DNA from: an uncultured bacterium | GTDB lineage: Bacteria > Bipolaricaulota > Bipolaricaulia > RBG-16-55-9 > DRJF01 | DNA length: 64,000 nt | Assembly: GCA_913053845.1 (NCBI GenBank) | Contig: CAJXGD010000004.1 | Location: 1 to 64,000 of the forward strand | Reading direction: 5' to 3' | Shown: positions 8,662 to 17,634 of the stretch, one piece after another | Numbering within the stretch: position 1 is the first letter of the stretch | Layout: every line of letters begins with the position of its first letter | The notes under the pieces: model-generated | Database searches by the model: none | Told to the model about the DNA's origin: nothing | Seen by the model: only the letters and a program-made list of their open reading frames with translations | Position numbers and translations under genes: made by a program

Positions 8662-10653
8662 ATGAGGGCAACTGGCAGAAGCAAAAAGGGGATGATGGAC
8701 TTGACTAAAATGCGTATAGGATTGGTCATCGTCATCGCGTTGGGGCTGCTGGCCGCCATCGGCCAGACCGGCTGGCAGCAGGGAATCTCGTTGCTACAGT
8801 TCAATCAAACGGTTGATCAAAACCGCATCTTCGTCAAAGGCTCCGGCTTACAGCCTCAGTTGGCCCAGGTGACCTTGACGCTGCGCACACCGGCCTCGCT
8901 GCAGCGCCTGCCGGTCAACCTGCTGATCATCGTTGATCGTTCGGCCTCCACAGACTTGGCCGGCGAGCGCCAGGCGGCGCGGCAGCTCATCTCCGCCTTA
9001 CAAGCGGGCGACCAGGTGGGCATCGCCTCCTTTGCCAATCAGGCGACGCTTGATCTGGCTTTAACGCCGATCGAGCAGAGCGCAGCGATCCAAAGCGCGC
9101 TCGACAACCTGAACTCCGGCGGCGCCACGGCCATCGGCGAAGGGATCGCCGTGGCCACCAATGAACTGAGCGCTGCCGCGAGCAACAGCGCCCTGCCGGT
9201 GGAAGTCTTGCTCTCCGACGGCTTCAACGATGCCGGGCGTGATCCGCTCGAGCAGGCCAAGCGGGCTGCCGATAAAGACATTACGCTCTACACCGTGGGC
9301 ATCGGCCGCCGAATCAACCGGGACCTGCTGGAGCGGATGGCCCAGATGACCGGAGGACAGTTCTTCCCAACTTTTAGCGACGCGATCAGCGACACCATCT
9401 TGAAGACTACCCTGCCCAGTACGGGTGTGCTGCGGGATATTCAGATCGTAGAGACGCTGAGCCAGGGCTTCAGCTTCGAGGGGGCTCAGCAGAACGCGCC
9501 CACCCAGGTGAGCACCAACCCCGACGGCACCGTGCGACTGGAATGGGATTTGGCCGCACTCAATCTGAACGAGAGTTGGACGACTATTTTTAGCGTCAGC
9601 AGCTCCAAAGCCGGCAGCTACTCGCTCAATCAAGCGCCTTCGCTGATCAGCTACAGCGATTTCCAAGGGCGCTCGCTCAGCAAAGACCTGCCGCTCATCC
9701 CGATGGAGGTCCGCCCACCCTGTACGCCTCCGACGCCGGCCTTCGACTTTTCACCCAGTGCGCCCACCCGGCAGGATACGGTGCTCTTCAGCGATCGCTC
9801 CAGTTTACCGGGTGGACAGATCACCCACTGGCGTTGGGAGTTCGGCGATGGCAGCAGCTCCGAAGAACAGAATCCCAGCCATCGCTACGCTCAAGATGGC
9901 AACTATCGAGTCACCCTCACGGTGAGCGATGATTGCGAGGCCTCGATCACGCGCACCATTACCGTCTTCACCCCTAAGCTGACGGTGAAGCGGACGATTG
10001 ACACCTTCTTGCCCCTGGACGAGACGATCCCCGGGCAGAGCTTTCAAGTGACGATTGACATTCGAGCCAATGAGACGATTAACGGCCTGGGCATTCAGGA
10101 GACCCTGCCCAATACCGACTGGCAGGTGAAGCCGCTGGGCTCGGGCAAGGCTAGCTTGCACGTGCAGGGCTCCAATTTCCAGTGGATCTTTGCCGAAAAG
10201 CTTCAGGCCGGCGATACCCGCCAGATCGTCTATCATGTCACCGTGCCCGGTCCGGACAAGAACGGCAAAGTGCCCGATACCTCCGCGCCGGGCGTCTACC
10301 AGATCAGTGGTCTGGTGAGCAGCGCCTCACCGGATATATCGGCCAAGATCACCGGTGAGAGTCAGATTCAACTTGATGACGGTTTTCCGATCAAGGTGGT
10401 GGTGGCGCACTGGAACAAGGACGCCAATGGCGGCGCTGGGGGCTTGGACCTGACAGCCTTCCCCAAGCACACCATTGGGTTCGATCAGATCCAGGTGGCC
10501 ATCGGCTGGTGGCTCAATAATCAATCGGTACCCTATACCAGTGCTACTAATAAAGACGCCGACAACCTGAAACTGGACTTCAAGACGGTCCAGATGCTGG
10601 TGGCCTACTGGCTGACCGGCACTTCGGTCTTCGATCCCTTGCCCAAAAACTAG
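8662..10653 (+). CDS. Membrane-anchored VWA-PKD protein with dockerin-like C-terminus
   Basis: A 663-residue surface protein. A short basic N-terminus and a hydrophobic segment (about 17-38) act as signal or anchor. A von Willebrand A domain follows (about 85-270) with a MIDAS motif DRSAS (92-96) and LSDGFNDAG, implying divalent-metal ligand binding. After a linker come a PKD domain (about 355-438, WRWEFGDGSSS) and the beta module of the preceding protein (about 440-560, INGLGIQETLP). It ends with the helix pair (about 570-663, IQVAIGWWLNN; MLVAYWLTGTSV). The ATG at 8662 has AAGG upstream; ATG 8695 or 8710 are alternative starts. An open frame extends further upstream but lies inside the previous gene. 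Probably cotranscribed with its neighbours. Confidence 0.85.
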   Translation: MRATGRSKKGMMDLTKMRIGLVIVIALGLLAAIGQTGWQQGISLLQFNQTVDQNRIFVKGSGLQPQLAQVTLTLRTPASLQRLPVNLLIIVDRSASTDLAGERQAARQLISALQAGDQVGIASFANQATLDLALTPIEQSAAIQSALDNLNSGGATAIGEGIAVATNELSAAASNSALPVEVLLSDGFNDAGRDPLEQAKRAADKDITLYTVGIGRRINRDLLERMAQMTGGQFFPTFSDAISDTILKTTLPSTGVLRDIQIVETLSQGFSFEGAQQNAPTQVSTNPDGTVRLEWDLAALNLNESWTTIFSVSSSKAGSYSLNQAPSLISYSDFQGRSLSKDLPLIPMEVRPPCTPPTPAFDFSPSAPTRQDTVLFSDRSSLPGGQITHWRWEFGDGSSSEEQNPSHRYAQDGNYRVTLTVSDDCEASITRTITVFTPKLTVKRTIDTFLPLDETIPGQSFQVTIDIRANETINGLGIQETLPNTDWQVKPLGSGKASLHVQGSNFQWIFAEKLQAGDTRQIVYHVTVPGPDKNGKVPDTSAPGVYQISGLVSSASPDISAKITGESQIQLDDGFPIKVVVAHWNKDANGGAGGLDLTAFPKHTIGFDQIQVAIGWWLNNQSVPYTSATNKDADNLKLDFKTVQMLVAYWLTGTSVFDPLPKN

Positions 10654-10695
10654 CAGGGATTGGCCGGCGCATCAAGAGAAAGAAGAGGTGCATTC

Positions 10696-11412
10696 ATGAG
10701 ACGCACTAGAGCCAGTTTATTGATTGGACTGGTGAGCTTGCTCTTGGGGATGTCCGGACTGGCTCAGGCGGCTGGAGGGACGGCTCAGTTTGCCTATTCA
10801 CCTGCTCATCCAGACATCAATACCCCGGTAACACTCGACGCCAGCGCTTCCAGCTTGTCGGCCGGGGTGATCACCACCTATGTTTGGGACTTCAACGGCG
10901 ATGGCCAATCTGACTTGAGCAGCGCTAGGGCACGGGTGACCCACCTCTTCGACCAGAGCGGTGATCGGGCGGTCAGCTTGAGCGTCAGCGATGCCGCTGG
11001 GAACTCTGCCAGCATCACCCGAGTCATCCGGGTGGCCTCCGCACCGGTCAGGGTGCGCCGGACCATCTCCACGCCGATAGCCCCCAATCGGGTGGCCGCC
11101 GGGAGCAGCTTTCAAGTCACGGTGACGATTAAGACCACCGAGGCGATCAGCGGTCTAGGCCTGGATGAGGATCCTCCCCAGGGCTGGCGGGTCAGCCTGG
11201 TGAACGGTGCCGGGGCGGCTTACAAGTTTGACGCCACCCAATTCCTCTGGCTGGCGACCCTCAATCCGGGGGAGACGCGCCAGGTGGTCTATAATATCAC
11301 CGTGCCGGCCAATGCGTCTCCTGGTCTATATACGCTGGCCGGCCGGGTGAGCAGCTTCTCGCCGCGTTTCAAGATCGAAGTTGTCGGCGATACGCAGGTG
11401 CAGGTGTTTTGA
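10696..11412 (+). CDS. Small secreted PKD and beta-module protein
   Basis: A 238-residue exported protein and third of the trio. It has a signal peptide (1 to about 25, AQA-AG) and a PKD domain (about 27-112, YVWDFNGDGQSD). One copy of the shared beta module ends the protein (about 115-238, ISGLGLDEDPPQGW, NPGETRQVVYNITVP). It lacks the helix pair found in the two larger proteins, so if that pair docks onto a partner this protein is the undocked form (inference). Start ATG 10696 follows AGAAGAGG. The stop is 10 bp before an inverted repeat that separates it from the convergent secA. Confidence 0.82.
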   Translation: MRRTRASLLIGLVSLLLGMSGLAQAAGGTAQFAYSPAHPDINTPVTLDASASSLSAGVITTYVWDFNGDGQSDLSSARARVTHLFDQSGDRAVSLSVSDAAGNSASITRVIRVASAPVRVRRTISTPIAPNRVAAGSSFQVTVTIKTTEAISGLGLDEDPPQGWRVSLVNGAGAAYKFDATQFLWLATLNPGETRQVVYNITVPANASPGLYTLAGRVSSFSPRFKIEVVGDTQVQVF

Positions 11413-11422
11413 TCCGGAATAA

Positions 11423-11490
11423 GGGCGAAGCATTCGCCGTTGAACAATCAGACCTTGGTTGGGAACGATGCGCGAATGCTTCGCCCCTAC
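11423..11490. repeat. 15-bp inverted repeat of the GTAGGGGCG family, overlapping the secA stop
   Basis: GGGCGAAGCATTCGC (11423-11437) and its exact complement GCGAATGCTTCGCCC (11472-11486) are separated by 34 bp, and CCCTAC continues to 11490. The secA stop codon (11487-11489, minus strand) is within the element. Lying between convergent genes, it could act as a bidirectional terminator. Related copies are at 33109, 38336 and 38452-38515. Confidence 0.75.
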
Positions 11491-14105
11491 TGAAGTTTCC
11501 CGTGACAGTGCTTATATTTCTTTCCGCTGCCGCAGGGGCAGGAGTCATTGCGACCGACTTTGGCTTCGGTCCTGCGCGGCTTCCTCTTCACCCCGGTGGC
11601 CACCGCACCGCCATCTGACAAGGCACTGCTCTCCTCATGTTGGTAGGAGAGCGCTCCCAAACCGGCAGCCGGCCTGAAGCCGGGCCGCTCCTCGCGGGCG
11701 AGCTGCAGCTTGGGTTTGATCAGATAAGAGACGATCTGCTCTTCAACCCGCCCCAGCATCATCTGAAAGAGTCGGAAGGACTCGGTGCGAAACTCCACCA
11801 AAGGGTCCCGGCCTTGATAGGCCCGCCAACCAATCCCCTCGCGCAGATCATCTAGGGCAAAGAGGTGCTGACGCCAGTCCTCATCAATAATATTCAAGAT
11901 CATCAGCGGAGCGACGATGGTGAAATGCTCGGCCAAGCGCTCCACCTGAGCGTGATAATTGGCCAACACCAATGCTTCGACCTGCTCGACCAGCTCATCG
12001 TAGGCCAGTTGGGCCGGGTCAAAATCAGGGGCGACGTTCTGGAAGGTGGCCAACTCCTTGTCCAATCCCTCCAGGTCCCATTTGTAGGGCTTCCCCGGAT
12101 CGGAGCAGTAGCGTGCCACCAACCCTTGGCTATAACCCGCCAGCAGATTGGTCAGATATTTGTCTAGCTCCGCCTGTGTCTTTTGCCTGATCTCTTGCTG
12201 CTCCGGCCCGCTGCCGTCAAATGCTCCGGGCTGCTCCGGCAGGATGAAGCGATTGCGCAGGCCATAGATGGCCTCGCGCTGGCGGGCCATCACCGCGTCG
12301 TACTCCAACAGGCGCTTGCGGATGTCAAAATTATAGGCTTCGACTTTCTTTTGGGCCGTGCGGATCGCCCGGGAGAGCATGTTATGCTCCAGGTGCTGGC
12401 CCTCCTCGAAGCCCTTCATCATCCATTGGACCATCTTCTGCTCGCCGAAGAGCCGTATCAGATCGTCTTCGAGCGAGACGTAGAACTGTGATGAGCCGGG
12501 GTCACCCTGGCGACCGGCGCGCCCGCGCAACTGGTCGTCAATGCGGCGGCTCTCGTGGCGCTGACAGCCGACGATGTGCAGTCCGCCCAATTCAGCGACG
12601 CCCGCTTCCAGCTTGATGTCCACCCCGCGACCGGCCATGTTGGTCGCCACGGTGATCGCACCGCGCTGACCGGCGTCTATGATGATCTCAGCCTCCTGCT
12701 CGTGGTGCTTGGCGTTGAGCACCGAGTGGGTCAGAGCGCGCTGCTTGAGCAGCTTGCTCAGATATTCCGACTTATCAACGGAGTTGGTCCCGATCAGCAC
12801 TGGGCGCCCTGCCTCATGTTTAGCTTGAATATCATCGGCCAGCGCCTCGAACTTCTCTCGCTCGGAGCGGAAGAGCATGTCGGGCAAATCCTGGCGGATC
12901 ATCGGCTTATTGGTCGGCACGACTACCACGTCGAGCTGATAGATGTCTTTGAACTCATCTTCCTCAGTCTTGGCCGTGCCGGTCATGCCGGCGATGCCCT
13001 GATACAATCTGAAGTAGTGCTGCAAGGTAATCTGGGCCAAGGTCTGACTCTCGCGGCGGATTTCCATGCCCTCTTTGGCTTCCAGCGCCTGGTGCAAGCC
13101 ATCGGAGTAGCGCCGGTCTTCCATCAGGCGACCGGTGAACTCGTCTACGATCATCACGCGGCCATCTCTGACGAGATAGTCTACGTCCTTGTGATAGAGC
13201 GCCTTGGCGCGCAAGGCCAGCTCCAGATGATGCAATAGCTCGACGTGTTGGGAGTAAATATTATCGACTTTGAGTAGCTCTTCAGCCCGCTGGGCACCCT
13301 CCTCGCTGAGATGCACTTGGCGGGTCTTCTCGTCGAGCTCGTAATCGCGCTCTGGATGGAACTGCGGTGCTAAACGGGCGAACTGCTTGTAAAGCTTGGC
13401 CGACTCGGCGGTCGAGCCGGAGATGATCAGCGGCGTGCGCGCCTCGTCAATCAGGATGTTGTCAACCTCGTCAATGATGACATAATCGAGGCTAGTCTGG
13501 ACATGCTGGTCGGCCGAGATGACCAGATTATCACGTAGATAGTCGAAGCCGAGCTGGGTATTCGTCCCGTAAATAATGTCGCCTTGGTAGGCGGCTTGGC
13601 GGTCTGCCGGATCCATTGTCTCCTGCAGCAGGCCCACGCTAAGGCCCAAGCTGCGGTAGATCGGTTCCATCCATTCGCAGTCCCGTTTGGCCAGATAGTC
13701 GTTGACGGTGACCAGGTGAGCCTTGCCTACCAGGGCGTTGAGATAGAGGGGCATGGTGGCCGCTAGCGTCTTGCCCTCGCCGGTCATCATCTCGGCGATG
13801 CGCCGCTGATGCAGCACGATGCCGCCCAGCACCTGGACATCATAAGGCCTCATGCCCACCTGGCGCTCGGCGACCTCACGCACGACTGCAAAGGCCTCCG
13901 GCAGCAGGTTGTCGAGCCGCTCACCCTGGGCCAGGCGCCGGCGGAACTCCTCCGTCTTGTCGCGCAGCTCCTCGTCGCTCAGTGACCCCGCCGCCTCGGC
14001 CTGCTCGTTCACCCGGGCGACGATGCGCCAGAGGTGCTTGAGCTTCTGCTCGTTGGTCTCACCGAAGATACGATCAACGGTATGCTTCAGCATGTCCAGG
14101 ACCAT
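11487..14105 (-). CDS. secA: Preprotein translocase ATPase SecA
   Basis: The motor that drives unfolded preproteins through SecYEG at the inner membrane. At 872 residues it is a normal length. NBD1 has Walker A MTGEGKT (about 107-113) and DEVD (212-215). The preprotein-binding, NBD2 (GTNSVDKSEYLS, MAGRGVDIKL) and helical scaffold regions follow. The C-terminal SEC-C zinc motif CPCGSGKKYKHCHG binds SecB or lipids. The start ATG at 14105 gives a canonical N-terminus (MVLDMLKHTVDRIFG). Monocistronic; its 3' end reaches into an inverted repeat shared with the convergent secreted-protein operon, whose products it probably exports. Confidence 0.98.
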   Translation of the reverse strand: MVLDMLKHTVDRIFGETNEQKLKHLWRIVARVNEQAEAAGSLSDEELRDKTEEFRRRLAQGERLDNLLPEAFAVVREVAERQVGMRPYDVQVLGGIVLHQRRIAEMMTGEGKTLAATMPLYLNALVGKAHLVTVNDYLAKRDCEWMEPIYRSLGLSVGLLQETMDPADRQAAYQGDIIYGTNTQLGFDYLRDNLVISADQHVQTSLDYVIIDEVDNILIDEARTPLIISGSTAESAKLYKQFARLAPQFHPERDYELDEKTRQVHLSEEGAQRAEELLKVDNIYSQHVELLHHLELALRAKALYHKDVDYLVRDGRVMIVDEFTGRLMEDRRYSDGLHQALEAKEGMEIRRESQTLAQITLQHYFRLYQGIAGMTGTAKTEEDEFKDIYQLDVVVVPTNKPMIRQDLPDMLFRSEREKFEALADDIQAKHEAGRPVLIGTNSVDKSEYLSKLLKQRALTHSVLNAKHHEQEAEIIIDAGQRGAITVATNMAGRGVDIKLEAGVAELGGLHIVGCQRHESRRIDDQLRGRAGRQGDPGSSQFYVSLEDDLIRLFGEQKMVQWMMKGFEEGQHLEHNMLSRAIRTAQKKVEAYNFDIRKRLLEYDAVMARQREAIYGLRNRFILPEQPGAFDGSGPEQQEIRQKTQAELDKYLTNLLAGYSQGLVARYCSDPGKPYKWDLEGLDKELATFQNVAPDFDPAQLAYDELVEQVEALVLANYHAQVERLAEHFTIVAPLMILNIIDEDWRQHLFALDDLREGIGWRAYQGRDPLVEFRTESFRLFQMMLGRVEEQIVSYLIKPKLQLAREERPGFRPAAGLGALSYQHEESSALSDGGAVATGVKRKPRRTEAKVGRNDSCPCGSGKKYKHCHGKLQ

Positions 14106-14156
14106 GACTGGAATTTTAGAGTAGCAAGCCGCTGATTACAAGCGCAAAGGGATGTC

Positions 14157-14185
14157 TTGCGTTATCGTGAAAAATCTTGTAAAGT
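14157..14185 (+). promoter_or_regulatory. Candidate promoter of the VapBC-like pair
   Basis: TTGCGT-N17-TAAAGT lies 19 bp before the antitoxin start. The match to sigma-70 is moderate. Confidence 0.45.
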
Positions 14186-14203
14186 AACCTTGAGGTGATT
14201 TCA

Positions 14204-14425
14204 ATGCGCACAACCCTGAGCTCGAGAGGCCAGACCGTCATTCCGGCCCAGATCCGCCGAACCCATCAAATCGGACCCCAGACCCAACTGGAGTGGATAG
14301 ATGATGGGGAAACCATCCGCGTGGTGCCTCTCCCGGAGGATTCAATCCGGGCAGCACAAGGGATCTCCGAAGGCCTGCGCCGCAGATTGGTGGAGGAGCG
14401 GGAGCAGGAACGACGAGGTGGCTGA
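14204..14425 (+). CDS. vapB: AbrB-fold antitoxin (VapB-like)
   Basis: A 73-residue AbrB/MazE-type swapped-hairpin DNA-binding protein: MRTTLSSRGQTVIPAQIRR is the hallmark N-terminal beta strand pattern, followed by an acidic, helical C-terminus that would wrap the toxin. Such antitoxins neutralise a PIN ribonuclease and repress their own promoter. ATG 14204 is chosen because GAGGTG precedes it by 6 nt. Its stop overlaps the toxin start by 8 bp (GTGGCTGA), a typical coupled toxin-antitoxin arrangement. Confidence 0.85.
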   Translation: MRTTLSSRGQTVIPAQIRRTHQIGPQTQLEWIDDGETIRVVPLPEDSIRAAQGISEGLRRRLVEEREQERRGG

Positions 14426-14855
14426 ACTATACGTGCTGGATACCTCGGCTATCCTAGCGTTCACCGATGCCGAACCGGGAGCCGGCGAGGTCCGGAGGCT
14501 GTTAGAGGAGGCTAGGGCAGGGCGGTGTCGTATTCTCGCTTGTTCTATCACCATCATGGAACTCTTCTACACGACGCTCCGAGAGAGGGACGAGGATCAG
14601 GCAGCGAGGCTAGTAGCTCTGGTTAAATCCTGGCCAATCTCTTGGGTAGAGCCGGAGGAGAGGGTGTTGCTACAAGCGGGAAGATTGAAGGCTTGCTACC
14701 GTCTATCGGTGGCAGACGCTCTGATAGCTGCAGTGGCCAAGTTGTATCAGGCGGTGCTCGTCCACAAAGACCCGGAGCTGGAGTCTCTGGGTCATGAAGT
14801 TCGACCGTTAAGCCTGCCCTTTAAGAAATCCCCAACAACTGATCTAGGCGCCTAA
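14418..14855 (+). CDS. vapC: PIN-domain ribonuclease toxin (VapC-like)
   Basis: A 145-residue PIN-domain protein, likely cleaving tRNA or rRNA when freed from its antitoxin. Visible acidic metal ligands are the first Asp in YVLDTSAILAF, a Glu in TIMELFYTTL, and the Asp in SVADALIAAVAK. Translation starts at GTG 14418 inside the antitoxin gene. An upstream in-frame ATG would run through the antitoxin in another frame and is rejected. The gene ends 5 bp from the convergent polymerase gene. The pair appears intact. Confidence 0.85.
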   Translation: MAELYVLDTSAILAFTDAEPGAGEVRRLLEEARAGRCRILACSITIMELFYTTLRERDEDQAARLVALVKSWPISWVEPEERVLLQAGRLKACYRLSVADALIAAVAKLYQAVLVHKDPELESLGHEVRPLSLPFKKSPTTDLGA

Positions 14856-14860
14856 CTGGG

Positions 14861-17041
14861 CTAGTGCCGAGCAGGGATCACTTGCAGCAACCGCTCGACT
14901 GCCCGCCGTTCATCCTGTAGCTGGGCTTCCTCCGCTTTGGCCCGATAGTAAGTATCGCTGGGCACGGTGATCGTCTTGACCGGATGGAGAACCCCCTCAA
15001 GCGCTTTCAACTTGCGGGCGATGATCTCACCAGCGTGAGCCAAGCTCCGCTTGGCCGGTCCGTATTGTCCTTGTTGCGCTTGATATTGGCCCAAGGCCAG
15101 ATAAGCCCGCTGGTAATTCGGATACTGCCCGATCAGTTTGTTCAGCAGCTCTAGCGCCTGCGGACCGGCTTGACGCTTAAAGGCCAGCAGCACTTGCAGA
15201 TATTTTGCGTCCGCCTGGAGAGCAGGCTGGGGATTGGTGGCCAACAGTTGCTCCAGATAACGCTCGGCCGCTGCATATCGGCCCTGCTGATAGAGCAAGG
15301 TGGCCAACTGATAGTAGGAGCGCTCGACGTTGAAGTAGCTCAGGGAGCGTTTGAAGGCGCTGATGCTCTTTTCTTGCAGCGTCTGGCGCTTTTGCGCCTC
15401 AGTGGAGCCGTCGGCTAAGGCCTGGTAAGTGCGGGCCAGCCAGGCCAAATTCTCCGCCGGCGCGAAACTGAGGTTTACGCTGCGCTCCAACTCTGAGAGA
15501 GCCTGCTGATAATCACCTTGGGCAAACTGGCTCCTGGCCTGGCTGAGGGCGATGTTACCTTGAAAACTCCGATAGGCCAACAGGCTGACTCCGATGGTGA
15601 TAATTACCGTGATGCTGGAAAGTGCAGCCCCGGCCAGAGGGCGCAACTGTAGCGCGTGGCGTTTGGCTCCCAGCGCTGGCGCGTAGAGCGCACCTAGCAA
15701 AAAGGCCAAGACCATCGAGTTGGCCGGCAGATGCAGCGGAAAGCTGAAGAACGCATCGCTCAGAAAGGCCACCACGCCGCTGAGAAGCGCCAGCAAGGTG
15801 AAGCGGAGCTGGGCCGATTTGACCGCCGGAATGCGGCGCAGCGTGCTCCAGAAGACCATCACGATCAGGAAAGCGCCGGCCAAGAGACCCAGGAGACCCA
15901 ACTCCGCTGCGATCTGAATATACTCGTTGTGTGTGTAAATAGGTCGCGGGTTGTAGCCGATGGAGGCATGAAGTTTTTTGCCTTGAGGGGTTTGTAGGTA
16001 ACGCGCCTTGTAGTGCAAGTATTGACGCTTATACTCCCCGATGCCACCACCGATCAGCGGGTGATCATAGAACATCAATAGGGCAATCTGCCATTCTTCC
16101 CAGCGCACTTTGAGGGAAGCGGAGGAGATTTTTCTGGAGATGGGCTCAAGCACCACTCGACCGCCCCAGAGGCTTCCGGCGATCCCTAAGCCGGCGACGA
16201 AGGCCAAGAGCAAGACCAGTGCCCCACAGCGCCGGCTAAGAGCTAGTTGCGACCAACGCGCTCTGAGCTCGGCTAACAAACTGCCACGAGAGTAAAGCCA
16301 GAAGCCGGCCAAGAGAAAGCCCAGTGACAGGGCGAAGGCCAGCCAAGCAGCAGAGGAGTTGGCCGCCAAGAGACCCAGAAAGAGCAAAGATAATTCCAGC
16401 AATACTAGTAATTTCTCGGCCCAATGCGTCTTGGTCAGTAGCAAGCTCAGGCCTGGCACAAAGAGATAGGCCAAGAAGCCGGCAAAGTCGTTCTTATTGC
16501 CGAAGCTGGAGAGCACCGCGCCTATTCCGCCTGAGACGCCCGGTCTTCCGGGCAGCAGGCCAAAATACTGCGATAGGCCATAGGTCGCCGCCAGCGCCCC
16601 GGAGAGCAGCAGTGCCCGCAAAAGCCAGCGCAGCTCACGCGCTGAGCCGATGGTGTTGGCGATCAGCAGGGCGAAGAGAAAGAAATATATCAATAAACCG
16701 ATATTCTGAAAGCTGCTGCGCAAGGCTGTACTATGTAGCAGCGAAATCAGAGCTGCGCCGATCAGCAGCAGTCCCGGCCAGAGGAGGCCGGTGAGGTCCA
16801 GACGATAGCTCTTTTGCAGCACCAATTGGGCCAACCAGAGCAAGAGCAGCAGCGAGATGACCCACAGGGAAAAGATGGCTTTGCTGTAATCATACGATGT
16901 ATTACCCGGATAAAGTAGCAGGGGTGTTACGAAAAGATAAGCCGCGCCTAGCCATAGCCGCAACCTGGGGAGCGCTCGGCTGAGCGCTTGAGCTGGAGTC
17001 GGCCGGGCGCTGGCCCGGTGGGTCTTCTTGCTTTTAGCCAT
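14861..17041 (-). CDS. O-antigen ligase/polymerase-family protein with C-terminal TPRs
   Basis: A 726-residue inner-membrane protein with 11-12 hydrophobic segments over residues 25-480. The family signatures are a large periplasmic loop with IGGGIGEYKRQYLHY and THNEYIQIAAELGLLG, as in Wzy_C/WaaL proteins. The rest (about 500-726) is a TPR-like region (ALSELERSVNLSF, YQLATLLYQQGRYAAAERYL, AYLALGQYQAQQGQYG). Ligase-TPR fusions often act in exopolysaccharide polymerisation or protein glycosylation. No glycosyltransferases are nearby, so the substrate is unknown. It starts with a basic, Lys/Arg-rich cytoplasmic tail. Confidence 0.82.
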   Translation of the reverse strand: MAKSKKTHRASARPTPAQALSRALPRLRLWLGAAYLFVTPLLLYPGNTSYDYSKAIFSLWVISLLLLLWLAQLVLQKSYRLDLTGLLWPGLLLIGAALISLLHSTALRSSFQNIGLLIYFFLFALLIANTIGSARELRWLLRALLLSGALAATYGLSQYFGLLPGRPGVSGGIGAVLSSFGNKNDFAGFLAYLFVPGLSLLLTKTHWAEKLLVLLELSLLFLGLLAANSSAAWLAFALSLGFLLAGFWLYSRGSLLAELRARWSQLALSRRCGALVLLLAFVAGLGIAGSLWGGRVVLEPISRKISSASLKVRWEEWQIALLMFYDHPLIGGGIGEYKRQYLHYKARYLQTPQGKKLHASIGYNPRPIYTHNEYIQIAAELGLLGLLAGAFLIVMVFWSTLRRIPAVKSAQLRFTLLALLSGVVAFLSDAFFSFPLHLPANSMVLAFLLGALYAPALGAKRHALQLRPLAGAALSSITVIITIGVSLLAYRSFQGNIALSQARSQFAQGDYQQALSELERSVNLSFAPAENLAWLARTYQALADGSTEAQKRQTLQEKSISAFKRSLSYFNVERSYYQLATLLYQQGRYAAAERYLEQLLATNPQPALQADAKYLQVLLAFKRQAGPQALELLNKLIGQYPNYQRAYLALGQYQAQQGQYGPAKRSLAHAGEIIARKLKALEGVLHPVKTITVPSDTYYRAKAEEAQLQDERRAVERLLQVIPARH

Positions 17042-17089
17042 CTGAATTAGTCGGGGAGTTTGGTAGCTCGCCCTCCTCCAAGTTGGAAG

Positions 17090-17395
17090 TTATCCTTGGA
17101 TTCTCCTGCGCAAGACTTCATAAAATCCCTCTCTTGATCCAATCATAATGACTAGCACAACCGCTTGTTCAGGATATATTTCGTAGACAATTCTATAAGC
17201 TCGACCCTAGTAATTGATGTGATAGGACCAAAGTCCCTTAAAATTATGGGATAAGGGATCCGCTTGATAAGGGTCTAGTGCGATGTGCGGATAATGCTCT
17301 TGCAGAATCTGTTTTTGTAATGTCTTATCCAGTCTTTTGAAGTCATGCTTGACTCTACTGTAAGTTTCGATTCTGAAGGAATTATCACTCGGCAA
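17090..17395 (-). pseudogene. RelE/ParE-family toxin interrupted by an in-frame TAG
   Basis: Translation from ATG 17395 gives 62 residues (MPSDNSFRIETYSRV ... GLWSYHINY) and stops at TAG (17207-17209). The same frame then continues as GRAYRIVYEIYPEQAVV... for 38 more residues to TAA at 17090. That tail matches the RelE/ParE C-terminal strand pattern (YRIVYEI, then hydrophobic strand, GSRE). The full-length product would be about 101 residues, normal for this mRNA-cleaving family. The amber codon therefore replaces one sense codon of an otherwise intact gene. It overlaps the antitoxin gene by 11 bp. It is either a nonsense-inactivated toxin, a readthrough candidate or a sequencing error. Confidence 0.72.
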
Positions 17396-17576
17396 GCAAT
17401 TCCTCCCTAGAGAGGGTTTCCCCTGCTTGGAACTCTTGCTTGGCCTTGGTCCAACGCTCAGTTAACTCGGCCTGTAAGGCGGGATTGAAGAGGATCTCCA
17501 GCGTCTCAAGCTCACCGGGCGACAACTCTTGTAAAGCCTTTGCCAATTGATCTAACCGTAGTTCAACTTTAGGCAT
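17385..17576 (-). CDS. Antitoxin of a RelE-type module
   Basis: A 63-residue, acidic, helical protein: MPKVELRLDQLAKALQELSPGELETLEILF at the N-terminus and a Glu-rich C-terminus ending LSREELLAE. The position directly before and overlapping a RelE-like frame identifies it as the cognate antitoxin; its own family is not recognised. Start ATG 17576 lies 6 nt after AGGTG; ATG 17579 is also possible. Preceded by a promoter at 17605-17632. Confidence 0.68.
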   Translation of the reverse strand: MPKVELRLDQLAKALQELSPGELETLEILFNPALQAELTERWTKAKQEFQAGETLSREELLAE

Positions 17577-17604
17577 CATGATCACCTGTTACCCTTGTGT
17601 TAAG

Positions 17605-17632
17605 ACTATCCTCATCTGTAACTGGCTGTCAA
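17605..17632 (-). promoter_or_regulatory. Promoter of the RelE-type module
   Basis: Reading the minus strand, TTGACA-N16-GATAGT lies 29 bp before the antitoxin start. The -35 hexamer is perfect. Confidence 0.55.
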
Positions 17633-17634
17633 AC

